Positions 24,666-33,271 of a stretch of 64,000 nt of DNA are shown here, in pieces. The stretch is from Lentilactobacillus fungorum (GTDB lineage Bacteria > Bacillota > Bacilli > Lactobacillales > Lactobacillaceae), in assembly GCF_016860605.1 (NCBI RefSeq), contig NZ_BNJR01000014.1:124001-188000 (forward strand). The letters are read 5' to 3'. The notes beneath the pieces are model-generated. The model ran no database searches and was not told the DNA's origin. It saw only the letters and a program-made list of their open reading frames with translations. How positions within the stretch are numbered: position 1 is the stretch's first letter; every line of letters starts with the position of its first letter. A program made the position numbers and the translations under genes.

Positions 24666-27221
24666 TCACGCCAGCCATTCAACCGCATCCAGCGTATAAG
24701 TCCCGCCAATAACCGTGAGCTCCACTTGGTGTTCACCGTTCGTCAATCCAGAAATCACCACGTTCTCGGTTCGATCAGCCGCCGTTTGCGGTTGGCGGTT
24801 CCAATCAAGCACTCGACCATCGACAGCGATTTGCAATTGGCTGGCTGCTTCTTGTTTGCCAATTAACGAGAACCCAACCCCGGCGAATTTAAATGCTAGC
24901 TTCGTTGTTTTGTCATCGCTCGCTGTCCCATACGAAAGGGTCCGATTCCATTTAGTATTACCCAAACCGCAAACATGGTTCCATTGACCACTATACGAAA
25001 TCGCATCGTCTAAGTCATCAAGTCGTTTCGATACAACCGGACTCTTTTCTTCAGCCTTTTTGATCGTCAAATGTTCAATTTGAGTATGATAATAGCCGCA
25101 TCCAAGTTTGACCCGACCACTGAATTTCGGATTATTCGTATCTACAAAATCAAAGACAGTTTGACTATCAACCACTGCCCGCAAGGTATTACCAACCGCC
25201 TTAAACACAATTTGATGCGGCTTGTTCAGATCCAAGTTATCAACATGAGTTAGTGAAACTACCTGATCATCCTTGATTAACTGGCAGAGACCGTCACTAA
25301 ACAATTTAAACACATACGGTGCGCTTTCAAGGTGGCCCTTGACATCCGTCAATTCCCGCAAACCAATTCCAAAATAGTTTCCGGCTGGCGAATTTTGTTG
25401 GGTCTGGTTATCAAATTTTATCGTGGTCATCACCGAATAATCCGTCCACTTATCATCACCAATCGTCAAATTAGGCGCAAATGAATATTCCCAATCCAGC
25501 GCTCGCTCGTCTTCTGTAATCATCTGTTGCAAGACCTGATAACCCTCTTGGCTGACCACCTCAAAGGCACCCCCTTGATCAGTAGTGTAGCGGGGCGTAT
25601 TACCGCGAGACGCTAAGTAATTGTTCGGATACTTTCCATACGAAAAGTCATCGTCATATAAAACGCCTGAGTGGTTATTAATTCCCAGCGTGTAATCATC
25701 ATGGCGACTAACCAGCCGACGATAAGCGACTTCATCATCATTTTGCAGATCCAGCGTGGTTACCGTCACTATTGAATGGGGATTAACCACAATATCTGCT
25801 TGACCATCAACCGGCATAATCGTTTCTCTAAGTTGCTTCAAATGTTGATCATAATCTTCGTTAGGTTGATGAGGACCAACGCTTTGCCAAATAAACAGCT
25901 TTGGGTTTGCATCTGCCGCTAAGTGCGTGATTTCGATGTGATAAGTTCTCGCCTGCGCACTATCATTGACCATCACCGTTGAAAAGTCGTGCTTATCAGG
26001 TGCCATTAGCGTGAGATAGCTGGGGGCATCGCGGTGATGATCTAAATTTTCGGTTCCGCCGACACCACTATCGCAGGCCTTAGTCAAGTAGCGCCAAGCA
26101 TTCTCATCTGCCCAACCGGCTTTGGCAAAGTCGCTAAAATGTTTCATACACTGTAACCCAACGTTATCAACCTCAAAATGACCAGACCACGGTCGACTGG
26201 CCGCAATCAATTCTTTATGGCTATAATTGACACCGGGATAATAAGCCGAAACGGCCGGTTGAAAAATATAAAAACTTCGCCTCGATTTTACGTAACTTTT
26301 GATGAGCCTGTTAGCCACATCCAGGCCGCTCTGAACGCCGCCAATGCCGTCACCGTTTGATGCCTTCACTCGATATTTGCCAAAGGTCATTGGCGCAATA
26401 CCTTCGCTGTACCAGACTTCATGGTGATATTGATCAGCCAGCTGCGTGAAGGGTTGTTGAGCGCCGTCATTCGTATTGTAATGGAAGCCCACTGCGGCAA
26501 CTTGTTTTCTCAGTTCTGGATCAGCCACCATCATGTCGCCGAAGTCAGTTTCATAGTTTTGATCAGCGGCAATCAGTTTAATTTGCTGATAAGCGCTCAC
26601 CGGAAACCCTTCTGGAAACTCAGTTTGGTCATGACGCAATCGGTTTGCGAACCATTTAATCCACTTAACCATTGGATGTTTGGTTTCGTTTCGATCCGGG
26701 TCAACGTAGTCAATCAAGTAGCCATATTGCTGATAGGCCGCAATGATTGTCTGTTTATACCACTGATACATGGGTTCAAAAGCAGATTCTGGCACGTTCT
26801 GATCCGGATCGTCGGTTTTCACGTTGGCACATGCCTGTCGCAAAAAGCCAGGTTCGCCCCAACGAAGAAGCGCGGATTTAAGATTCGGTTGAACTTCTTT
26901 TGCATCGGCAACCAATTGAAACCCAGCACCACGCTGGACGTTAGCCGCTTCTCCTTGATGGCGAATTGTTGCCGGTTCGGTTCCCGATGATGTATTGCCA
27001 TCATCACCCATTTCTAACTTAATCATCCGCATTAACGGGTGTTTGCCGCCAAATAAAATCTGGAGAATCTGACGATAGCTATCTTCGTGTTCCCATTTAT
27101 AATCCAGTAACAAACGGGATGAATTATTACAACTAAGGTAGCCAAATCCCTTGAAAGTGTTGGCGTCCCCAGCACTCAAATCCAGCTGGTCACCATCAAT
27201 GACAAAGCTTGTGTTATTCAT
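24666..27221 (-). CDS. GH59 family glycosidase (galactocerebrosidase-type, probable exo-beta-galactosidase)
   Basis: 851 residues, no signal peptide, so cytoplasmic. The N-terminal part follows the GH59 (GALC) plan: FKGFGYLSCNNSSRLLLDY, LFGGKHPLMRMIKLEMGDD, GTEPATIRH and LRWGEPGF. The acid/base Glu is predicted at 179 (DRNET) and the nucleophile at 273 (WYSEG). The C-terminal third contains a lectin/laminin-like beta-sandwich region (about 640-730) and a last beta domain. In animals the family removes beta-galactose from galactosylceramide; in this setting a beta-galactoside from plant polysaccharide is more likely. It follows the GH2 gene after a hairpin at 27249-27289. GH59 is rare in bacteria. 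Confidence 0.85.
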   Translation of the reverse strand: MNNTSFVIDGDQLDLSAGDANTFKGFGYLSCNNSSRLLLDYKWEHEDSYRQILQILFGGKHPLMRMIKLEMGDDGNTSSGTEPATIRHQGEAANVQRGAGFQLVADAKEVQPNLKSALLRWGEPGFLRQACANVKTDDPDQNVPESAFEPMYQWYKQTIIAAYQQYGYLIDYVDPDRNETKHPMVKWIKWFANRLRHDQTEFPEGFPVSAYQQIKLIAADQNYETDFGDMMVADPELRKQVAAVGFHYNTNDGAQQPFTQLADQYHHEVWYSEGIAPMTFGKYRVKASNGDGIGGVQSGLDVANRLIKSYVKSRRSFYIFQPAVSAYYPGVNYSHKELIAASRPWSGHFEVDNVGLQCMKHFSDFAKAGWADENAWRYLTKACDSGVGGTENLDHHRDAPSYLTLMAPDKHDFSTVMVNDSAQARTYHIEITHLAADANPKLFIWQSVGPHQPNEDYDQHLKQLRETIMPVDGQADIVVNPHSIVTVTTLDLQNDDEVAYRRLVSRHDDYTLGINNHSGVLYDDDFSYGKYPNNYLASRGNTPRYTTDQGGAFEVVSQEGYQVLQQMITEDERALDWEYSFAPNLTIGDDKWTDYSVMTTIKFDNQTQQNSPAGNYFGIGLRELTDVKGHLESAPYVFKLFSDGLCQLIKDDQVVSLTHVDNLDLNKPHQIVFKAVGNTLRAVVDSQTVFDFVDTNNPKFSGRVKLGCGYYHTQIEHLTIKKAEEKSPVVSKRLDDLDDAISYSGQWNHVCGLGNTKWNRTLSYGTASDDKTTKLAFKFAGVGFSLIGKQEAASQLQIAVDGRVLDWNRQPQTAADRTENVVISGLTNGEHQVELTVIGGTYTLDAVEWLA

Positions 27222-27248
27222 CTGTGTTGCCTCCCTTTACACTTGATA

Positions 27249-27289
27249 AAAGCAGTGACCAATGCAAATTCACATGGTCACTCCTGCTT
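27249..27289 (-). terminator. Hairpin between the GH2 and GH59 genes
   Basis: AAGCAGGAGTGACCA pairs with TGGTCACTGCTT on the minus strand, followed by TTTTATC. It could terminate part of the transcripts from the beta-glucuronidase gene before the GH59 gene, which starts 28 bp further on. Confidence 0.65.
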
Positions 27290-27339
27290 ATTTTAATTTA
27301 GTTATATGATTAATTATAGATTGGTCCCATGTGCCCCTC

Positions 27340-27376
27340 AGCCGATTGATCGTTTCGAGGCACTTGGCTCCGCTCA
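27340..27376. repeat. Remnant of a palindromic element
   Basis: CACTTGGCTCCGCTCAG matches the right end of the 117-bp family (CTTGGCTCCGCATAC or TTTGCTCCGCTCAC). The left arm is not recognisable. Confidence 0.45.
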
Positions 27377-29182
27377 GTTTGCCTTATAATCCAATGGTAA
27401 ACTGTTCCAACGCTTTCGCAGATAGAAGGCCGCCGCTTTTGGTTGACGATCACGGGTGAAAATCCCCTTCTTATTACCATTAACCCGCATATTACCTTCA
27501 ACCGTCTGAAAGTCAGCTAAATTCCAAGGCTGCTCGCCGCGAATAAAGTCGTAGTCGTCAAAGACCCGGTTGAACATTTCTAAGAGTTCGATCTGATACT
27601 CTTCGCTCCACATAATAGACGGTAATTTGTGCAACCCCGGTTCAGTGTCCGCACCATACTCAGAGAAGACGATCGGCTTATCAATGTCGGAATTCTGCCA
27701 CTCATCCAACTCAGCCCGCAAGCCAGCTTCACCATCAGAGATTTCATACCCCCACTTGTGGTACCAGCCGGGATACCGATTCAGCAGATAAAAGTCTGGG
27801 AACTTCAAACACTTAGACGTTTCAAAGGTATCATCTTCATTCAGGGTGAACGTCCGGGGCCGTTTTTGCGGATCTAAGTCCGCACTGTCGTTGAACAGCT
27901 TAGTGAAGTATGGTACGGCCGATTCTGTCGACGTATCCGGCTCATTACACAAACTCCAAGCCAAGACACTTGGGTGATTCTTATCTCGCTTGATCATATC
28001 TTTAACTTGATCAATATGTTTCTTGTAAAGCTCATCGATCCAATCACCATCAAAGAACGACTGATCAAGCCCGCCCAAGAAGCTTGCGGCGGCCATCTTA
28101 AATCCAACTGCCGGTACTTCATCGGTAATTAAGATGCCTTCACGATCTGCCAACTTGTAGACTTGCTCGTCATATGGATAATGCGAACTTCTAAAGGAAT
28201 TGGCGCCAATCCATTTGAGAAGGTTCACGTCTCGGCGTTCAACGTTCAAGTCAAAAGCCCGCCCAGCATAAATGCTATCTTCGTGACGGCCAAAGCCCTT
28301 CAAATAGATTGGTTTGTGGTTTACCAAAATCTGATGTCCCTTAATTTCAATGGTTCGCAAACCAATTTTATCGGCATACTCATCGAGAACTTTATCATTC
28401 TTAACAAGTTGAATCCGAATTGTATACAAATAGGCATCGCGAACTTGCCAAAGGGTGGGGTTCTTTACAACTAGTTCGCCTTTTTGACCGGTCGCAGCCG
28501 CAACGACAACGCCATCCTCGTCAGCTAAGCTAACTTTAATGTCAGCATCCGAATCAGCTGCCACTTGGTAATGAACGGTTGCTTGATCATCACTCACTTC
28601 ATAGCTGGTTGAGTAGTCATAGATATTGCCTTGGGGAATCGCCAACAGATGCACGCTCCGGTTCAGGCCAGAATAATTATAAAAGTCAAAGAAGGGCTTA
28701 ACCATCCGCTTGCCGTTTTTCAAAGTAACGGTATCACCAGCAGGTAGCGCATCGCGGTGTAATTCATTGTTGATTTTAACCGCAATGATATTTTCTTCAC
28801 CCAAGTTTACCGCAGCCGTAACATCAGCAGTAAATGGCAGGAAGCCACCTTCGTGCGAGCGAATTTTTTGGCCATTCACATATACGACCGCGCGATGAGT
28901 TGCCGCCCCAAATCGCAATTCAACTTTTTTACCAGCAAAATGCTGAGGGATGAACACTTTCTTTAAGTACCAAAAGTCTCCCGTGTATTCGCGGGCATCC
29001 TTGTCCGTAAAGAAATCATTAAAGCTAGCTGGAACCGGCATCTCGATTGGATCAGCTAATCCCTTGGCCCAGCCGTTTTGCTCACCTTCAGACGCTGGAT
29101 CAAACTTAAAATCCCATAAACCATCTAACTTTTGATCTTCCCGATACGCATTGGTAACTGGATATAATAGACCTTTCTCCAT
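27374..29182 (-). CDS. GH2 beta-glucuronidase
   Basis: 602 residues, cytoplasmic. A GH2 sugar-binding domain (about 20-170), an immunoglobulin-like domain and a TIM barrel. The acid/base Glu is 414 (CNEPD) and the nucleophile Glu is 508 (FSEYGAD), close to E. coli UidA numbering. The NGNKKG motif near residue 571 (N-x-K), which recognises the glucuronate carboxylate, is present, so beta-glucuronidase is favoured over beta-galactosidase. The ATG at 29182 is chosen with GGGAGG upstream; an earlier ATG overlaps that site. It removes non-reducing glucuronic acid from imported oligosaccharides. It sits in a sugar locus with a LacI regulator and a GPH symporter. Confidence 0.92.
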   Translation of the reverse strand: MEKGLLYPVTNAYREDQKLDGLWDFKFDPASEGEQNGWAKGLADPIEMPVPASFNDFFTDKDAREYTGDFWYLKKVFIPQHFAGKKVELRFGAATHRAVVYVNGQKIRSHEGGFLPFTADVTAAVNLGEENIIAVKINNELHRDALPAGDTVTLKNGKRMVKPFFDFYNYSGLNRSVHLLAIPQGNIYDYSTSYEVSDDQATVHYQVAADSDADIKVSLADEDGVVVAAATGQKGELVVKNPTLWQVRDAYLYTIRIQLVKNDKVLDEYADKIGLRTIEIKGHQILVNHKPIYLKGFGRHEDSIYAGRAFDLNVERRDVNLLKWIGANSFRSSHYPYDEQVYKLADREGILITDEVPAVGFKMAAASFLGGLDQSFFDGDWIDELYKKHIDQVKDMIKRDKNHPSVLAWSLCNEPDTSTESAVPYFTKLFNDSADLDPQKRPRTFTLNEDDTFETSKCLKFPDFYLLNRYPGWYHKWGYEISDGEAGLRAELDEWQNSDIDKPIVFSEYGADTEPGLHKLPSIMWSEEYQIELLEMFNRVFDDYDFIRGEQPWNLADFQTVEGNMRVNGNKKGIFTRDRQPKAAAFYLRKRWNSLPLDYKAN

Positions 29183-29217
29183 TATTAATCCTCCCATTTA
29201 TTTATACTTGAGGTTGA

Positions 29218-29231
29218 AGTAACCGCTTTCT
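29218..29231. promoter_or_regulatory. Weak cre-like site upstream of the beta-glucuronidase gene
   Basis: AGTAACCGCTTTCT differs from the cre consensus at both ends, but the central AACCGCTTT is retained. It is a weaker match than the cre sites at 33034 and 39642. Confidence 0.3.
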
Positions 29232-29274
29232 TTTAACATCTTAAGTTTACTATTTTACGATAAATAGTCAATGG

Positions 29275-29287
29275 ATTTTAGTAAAAT
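29275..29287. promoter_or_regulatory. Operator-like palindrome ATTTTAGTAAAAT upstream of the beta-glucuronidase gene
   Basis: A perfect 13-bp palindrome. The core TTTAGTAAA recurs inside the promoter of the DUF2264 gene (33069-33077), and a near copy lies at 29409-29420. It is a candidate site for the LacI-type regulator encoded next door. Confidence 0.45.
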
Positions 29288-29463
29288 AAATGAGCGTTTT
29301 ACGAATAAAAAGATTTGCGTGATCAAAAGTTAACTAATCAAATTTGCAGGCATTCAAGTTAATTAACTGATACAGTTAATGCCCTTCGTTATGTAGAAAT
29401 TAATTGATATTTAGTAAAAGCTTCTTATTGATACTTAATTTTACCTTCATTTTATTACTATAT

Positions 29464-29501
29464 AAAAAGCGGCCATTTCATCTCAACATGAAATAGTCGC
29501 C
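29464..29501 (-). terminator. Terminator of the 41-residue protein gene
   Basis: On the minus strand ATTTCAT...ATGAAAT with flanking GCGAC/GGCCGC pairing, followed by TTTTTATA. Confidence 0.75.
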
Positions 29502-29519
29502 CCATTCAATTTTACTTGA

Positions 29520-29645
29520 TTATTTTTCATTACTGGTAATGACCTGATTCCAGAATAGTCGATTCTTCAACTTACCCTTTGATGAACTCAAATCGAGTTC
29601 TCTTCTTTCATTAACTCTTGCCAAAATCCCCTTCAGTGTCTTCAT
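29520..29645 (-). CDS. 41-residue basic protein of unknown function
   Basis: Starts MKTLKGILARVNERREL and ends VITSNEK. A perfect AAGGAGG lies 8 bp before the ATG. A -10 TATAAT (29701-29706) with a weak -35 lies upstream, and an intrinsic terminator lies directly downstream. It is therefore a self-contained transcription unit between the beta-glucuronidase and LacI genes. The protein is charged, without a membrane segment or signal peptide. I recognise no family. It could be a small regulator or simply a small orphan gene. Confidence 0.6.
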   Translation of the reverse strand: MKTLKGILARVNERRELDLSSSKGKLKNRLFWNQVITSNEK

Positions 29646-29881
29646 AAACAGGGCCTCCTTATCAAATTCTGTGAAAGATTTAATTTTCCTCTCAGCATTA
29701 ATTATAGTGCGATCCAACAAGTTTCGTTAAATAATTTGCCTAAAAATTTTGGTACTATCTTAAGAAACTAATCAGCTAAGTTGAATTTGAACCCTGCTCA
29801 TTTGGTATTTTGTTTTTAAGACTGTTTTTGAAGGTTAAAAAGATCTTCTGGATAAGAATTAGTTGGCAATTGAAATTGGCA

Positions 29882-29901
29882 GCCGAGCTGAATGACGCTC
29901 C
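29882..29901 (+). repeat. Partial type II end of the palindromic element family
   Basis: GCCGAGCTGAATGACGCTCC matches the left-end unit seen at 18371-18470 and 56464-56483 with one change. It is isolated, just past the LacI stop codon. Confidence 0.5.
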
Positions 29902-29926
29902 AATCGACCCACTTAGCATATGGCTG

Positions 29927-30922
29927 CTATAAACTACTCTCCCGCTCCATTAGCTCTGTGGCAATCACCGTCAATTCCGGAATTTTCTTAGGGTCTTTCA
30001 TTCGCTGATCCAACAATTCAATGGCGCGCTCACCCATTAATTCCGTATGGACGTGAACAGTGGTCAAGGCCGGGCTCGTATACTTAGCAATCGCCACGTC
30101 GTTAAAACTAATCAGGCTCACTCTATCTGGGACATCGATTTTATTTTGCTGGAGAGCTCGCAAAACGCCAACCGCCATTGAATCACTCCCGATCATAAAG
30201 CCATGGGGTAATTGATCACCCAGCGTCTTGATCGCTTTGCTCATCAATTCATAGCCAGAATCTGGGCCAAAGGGACCTTGAAAAACAAACTGATCGTTAT
30301 ATAATCCTTTTTGCTTTAAGTAAGCGTTAAATGTTGCCACCCGTGGATCTCTGACCCCTAGTTTTTCGGTGGTCGTCCGTTCCTCGCCGGCAATCATGCC
30401 AATATCACGAATCCCCCGCTTAATAAACCGATCGATAATCTTCATAACTGGGGTTTCAAAATCGCTTCGAACACTATCACAGCCATAGCCTAGATAATTT
30501 TCACCGATAAAAATCAGCGGCAGCTTATATGATTGTAAAGTAGTTACCTCGGTCTTATCATATTTGCCGACAGCAATGATGCCACTATATTTTTTCATCT
30601 TATTCTTATCAATTGATTCATAAGTAATTCGCTCAATCGATGACCCTAAAGTTGCTGCCCGATTTTCAATTCCATACTGAATCTGCAAATAATACAGATC
30701 GTTTAATTCCTCTTTGTCAGAATGCCACTGAACAACGGCAATTTCTTTACCGGCTTTTGGGGCGCGCTTCGTGCGTTTTTTATACTGAAGCTTTTCAGCT
30801 ACTTCTAACACTCGTCGTCTGGTATCATCGCCCACTGATAAGGTATCGTCAAAATTTAAGATTCTAGAAACTGTTGAAATGGAAACGCCAGCTTGCTTCG
30901 CTACGTCCTTAATCGTTGTCAT
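29927..30922 (-). CDS. LacI/GalR-family transcriptional regulator
   Basis: 331 residues. The N-terminal helix-turn-helix TIKDVAKQAGVSISTVSRILN (1-22) is classic LacI, followed by the hinge and a periplasmic-binding-type sensor domain (GIIAVGKY, IGMIAGEERT, DSMAVGVLRAL, SFNDVAIAKYTSPALTTV). The early DDTRRRVLEVAEKLQYKK stretch recalls EbgR/GalR-type regulators of galactoside genes. It lies between the beta-glucuronidase and DUF2264 genes, both with a TTTAGTAAA palindrome in the promoter region. It probably represses the locus until a sugar released by it appears. Confidence 0.92.
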   Translation of the reverse strand: MTTIKDVAKQAGVSISTVSRILNFDDTLSVGDDTRRRVLEVAEKLQYKKRTKRAPKAGKEIAVVQWHSDKEELNDLYYLQIQYGIENRAATLGSSIERITYESIDKNKMKKYSGIIAVGKYDKTEVTTLQSYKLPLIFIGENYLGYGCDSVRSDFETPVMKIIDRFIKRGIRDIGMIAGEERTTTEKLGVRDPRVATFNAYLKQKGLYNDQFVFQGPFGPDSGYELMSKAIKTLGDQLPHGFMIGSDSMAVGVLRALQQNKIDVPDRVSLISFNDVAIAKYTSPALTTVHVHTELMGERAIELLDQRMKDPKKIPELTVIATELMERESSL

Positions 30923-31066
30923 ATTATCACCCTAATAACTCAATATTGTATTTGGAAAAATTCCCCGCGTATTTGATTATAATCGTCTATGATACCGTTT
31001 TAGTTTACCACTTGTTCACTAGCGAATAAACAATCTACCCCAGCTTGAACCAAATTTTTGGTAAAT

Positions 31067-31107
31067 AAAAAGGCCAGCCCCAGAATTGTCCTGACGATGG
31101 CCCTTTT
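31067..31107 (-). terminator. Terminator after the DUF2264 gene
   Basis: GGGCCATCGTCAGGA pairs with the complementary arm ending TGGCC and is followed on the minus strand by TTTTTATTT. Confidence 0.75.
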
Positions 31108-31119
31108 ATTTATTGCTGA

Positions 31120-33006
31120 CTAAAATTCTGAGAACGTTGCTTTAACCTCATGGTCATTAAAGCTAATGGTCAACTGATTCCCATTTAATTTGACATCTGG
31201 GATTATTAAGTTGCCATTATCATCGAGGCTTTCCAGTTCACGATCACCCAAGTATAGCGAAACCAATGTATATTGACCTGGTTTTAGCACACCCGTCTGC
31301 ATTGGAATCTTAGTCTTCGGGAAATACAGGCTGGTATTGGGCTCAGGGACTGACAATTCAGCCGTCAATTCTTTTGATAGGCCAACGATACCGGTAATCC
31401 CGACTTCAGTGCGATAAAAGATTGCATTAGCCGCGCTGCTTGGCATTTCTTTTTGATTCTCCAGGCCGTAGTCTGGTGCCGCGAAGCTCCCTTCGGCCAG
31501 ATGTAGCGTCCGCTTGGTATTAATTTGGTGAACCCGAACATGCCAAGGCATTGCCGGGACAACGTAGTTCTTAATCTCAACGTCATCCCATGGCTTCCAA
31601 TCGGAGTATACATAGTCATCATGAATGGCATAGTCTTCGTATTTAAAGGCCGTCCGCCAAAAGTTTTCGCTTTCAGAAACCGCCAAAGTATTGTCAAAAG
31701 CACCTTGTTTAAGCAGCGTTCTGGCTTTAGCGGTACTGAAGCCAAAAGTCGTCGAGTAAACATACTTTTCATACTTATCTTCACCGTGAGCATGTTCATG
31801 AGAATGCTGACCAGCTGTAAACGCTTGAACTTCTAAGCCGTTTTGACTATGCGCGATGAGCATTCTTGGCTCTGGTTGCTTCTTTAGGGCTTCAAACTTG
31901 AAGTCATCGTTTTCTTTAGTTGTCCAGAACGGATCATCATCTGGGAGGGCGAAGAAGATAAAGGTTTTAAGTGCCCAGTATGCCGAAGCCGGTCCGTTAT
32001 AGCCTTCCGCAAAGTTCATGTTTGGATAAGAATAGCCAATTGGAATTAGCCCATCGCTTTGGAAAATGTTTTGCTTAAACCACCAACGTAAGTTATTCAA
32101 CAGCAAATGCTTAATGTCGCCAATGGTATAGTCATCCGGCAGGTCAACGTGCGCATAGGCACAGGCCGCCCAAAAGGCAGCTTGGGCAAAGCGGTAGTCA
32201 AGACTTCGGCCATATGGCAAAGCAGCTCCATCGGCCGCAAACCAATTAGCATAGCTCGGGACAAAGGCTTTAGCACGTTCTTTCAATAACTTTGACTGTT
32301 CATTATCCGTGTGAGCAAGGCCAACTGTCAAAATGGTAAAGAACTGATAAGCAAATGGAATGTAATTATCAATCTGATTGACATAACCATCATAGGACCA
32401 GCCATGACCTAAGTATTGCTTATTGGTAATTGCGTAATCTTCATCAATTAATTCCGAGTTATCCATGTAACCAGAATCCGTGATGAATTGATTAACCATG
32501 GCTCTAAAAAACAGCCAGTTCGTCTTAGGAATGACTTTATGATTAACCTGGTCCATCCACTTAACGATGGTCTTTTGCTTTGGCACGGACAAGTTATCCC
32601 AGAAGGTTGCCTTGGTTTCATATAGAAAGGCGGTCAATGCCCCCATTTCAACGAAGACCTGATCATAATCGCCGAGATCACCACCCCAATAATCAGGGGA
32701 CTGCGGATCGGTACCAGCTAGAATCCCTTGAGTCGTTAATTCGTACCACTGGGGTTGTTCATAGATGCGCTTCTTATCAGCGAAGAAGGGGCCTAACCCC
32801 CAAAGTAGGCGCATGAAGCCCTCTACTTCGGTTTTATCTTGGATATAAACCGCGCCGCTATCACTCATCCGAAAGCGGCCTTTGCGTTTTTGCTGGCTTA
32901 AGACGGCCATTGCTGGCGTTAATATATCAACTAAAGCGGCCTTAACGTCGGCTTTGCTACGTAAGGGATTATCTTTAATTTGTTCATTAAATAGTTTTCG
33001 TTTCAA
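31120..33006 (-). CDS. DUF2264 family protein, GH154-like (probable glucuronidase)
   Basis: 628 residues without a signal peptide. The N-terminal two thirds form the DUF2264 alpha/alpha barrel (for example LLWGLGPFFADKK, DYWGGDLGDYDQVFVEMGALTAFLYETK, LGHGWSYDGYVNQIDNYIPFAYQFF and DGAALPYGRSLDYRFA), followed by a C-terminal beta domain. DUF2264 members include the GH154 exo-beta-glucuronidases of Bacteroides that act on arabinogalactan. The start is TTG with GAGGTG 8 bp upstream. It has its own promoter overlapped by a cre site and a palindrome. The glucuronidase assignment is by family, not by identified catalytic residues. Confidence 0.75.
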   Translation of the reverse strand: MKRKLFNEQIKDNPLRSKADVKAALVDILTPAMAVLSQQKRKGRFRMSDSGAVYIQDKTEVEGFMRLLWGLGPFFADKKRIYEQPQWYELTTQGILAGTDPQSPDYWGGDLGDYDQVFVEMGALTAFLYETKATFWDNLSVPKQKTIVKWMDQVNHKVIPKTNWLFFRAMVNQFITDSGYMDNSELIDEDYAITNKQYLGHGWSYDGYVNQIDNYIPFAYQFFTILTVGLAHTDNEQSKLLKERAKAFVPSYANWFAADGAALPYGRSLDYRFAQAAFWAACAYAHVDLPDDYTIGDIKHLLLNNLRWWFKQNIFQSDGLIPIGYSYPNMNFAEGYNGPASAYWALKTFIFFALPDDDPFWTTKENDDFKFEALKKQPEPRMLIAHSQNGLEVQAFTAGQHSHEHAHGEDKYEKYVYSTTFGFSTAKARTLLKQGAFDNTLAVSESENFWRTAFKYEDYAIHDDYVYSDWKPWDDVEIKNYVVPAMPWHVRVHQINTKRTLHLAEGSFAAPDYGLENQKEMPSSAANAIFYRTEVGITGIVGLSKELTAELSVPEPNTSLYFPKTKIPMQTGVLKPGQYTLVSLYLGDRELESLDDNGNLIIPDVKLNGNQLTISFNDHEVKATFSEF

Positions 33007-33033
33007 CTAAAGTTCACCTCATTCAATTCAATT

Positions 33034-33047
33034 TGTAAGCGCTTTAA
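33034..33047. promoter_or_regulatory. cre site (CcpA) in the DUF2264 promoter region
   Basis: On the minus strand TTAAAGCGCTTACA, one mismatch from TGWAAGCGCTTWCA. It lies just downstream of the -10 element, a position where CcpA represses. Confidence 0.65.
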
Positions 33048-33054
33048 CGGTTTC

Positions 33055-33083
33055 AGAATAACGCTTACTTTAGTAAAATACAA
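33055..33083 (-). promoter_or_regulatory. Promoter of the DUF2264 gene
   Basis: TTGTAT (33078-33083), a 17-bp spacer and TATTCT (33055-33060) on the minus strand. The spacer contains TTTAGTAAA (33069-33077), the palindrome also found near the beta-glucuronidase gene. Confidence 0.6.
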
Positions 33084-33120
33084 GTTTGTTTTATTTAATT
33101 TTTCTAAAAGTTTTACAAAA

Positions 33121-33160
33121 AATAATCGAGCCAGAACAATTTCCAGCTCAATCATTTTTT
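33121..33160 (-). terminator. Terminator after the GH39-like gene
   Basis: On the minus strand AATGATTGAGC pairs with GCTCGATTATT around a GGAAATTGTTC loop, followed by a T-run. Confidence 0.7.
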
Positions 33161-33271
33161 GCGAATGGATTTTCGCAACGCATTATCTCAAAAATAACGC
33201 AAAACATTTTTATGAATAATTAGTGAAATGATGTTTTTTCTGGCCTCCTCACCTCCCTAAAATAGGAACCA

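Noticed and set aside
26421-26990. 189-codon plus-strand frame
   Set aside because: Antisense shadow of the GH59 gene, which has clear catalytic motifs.
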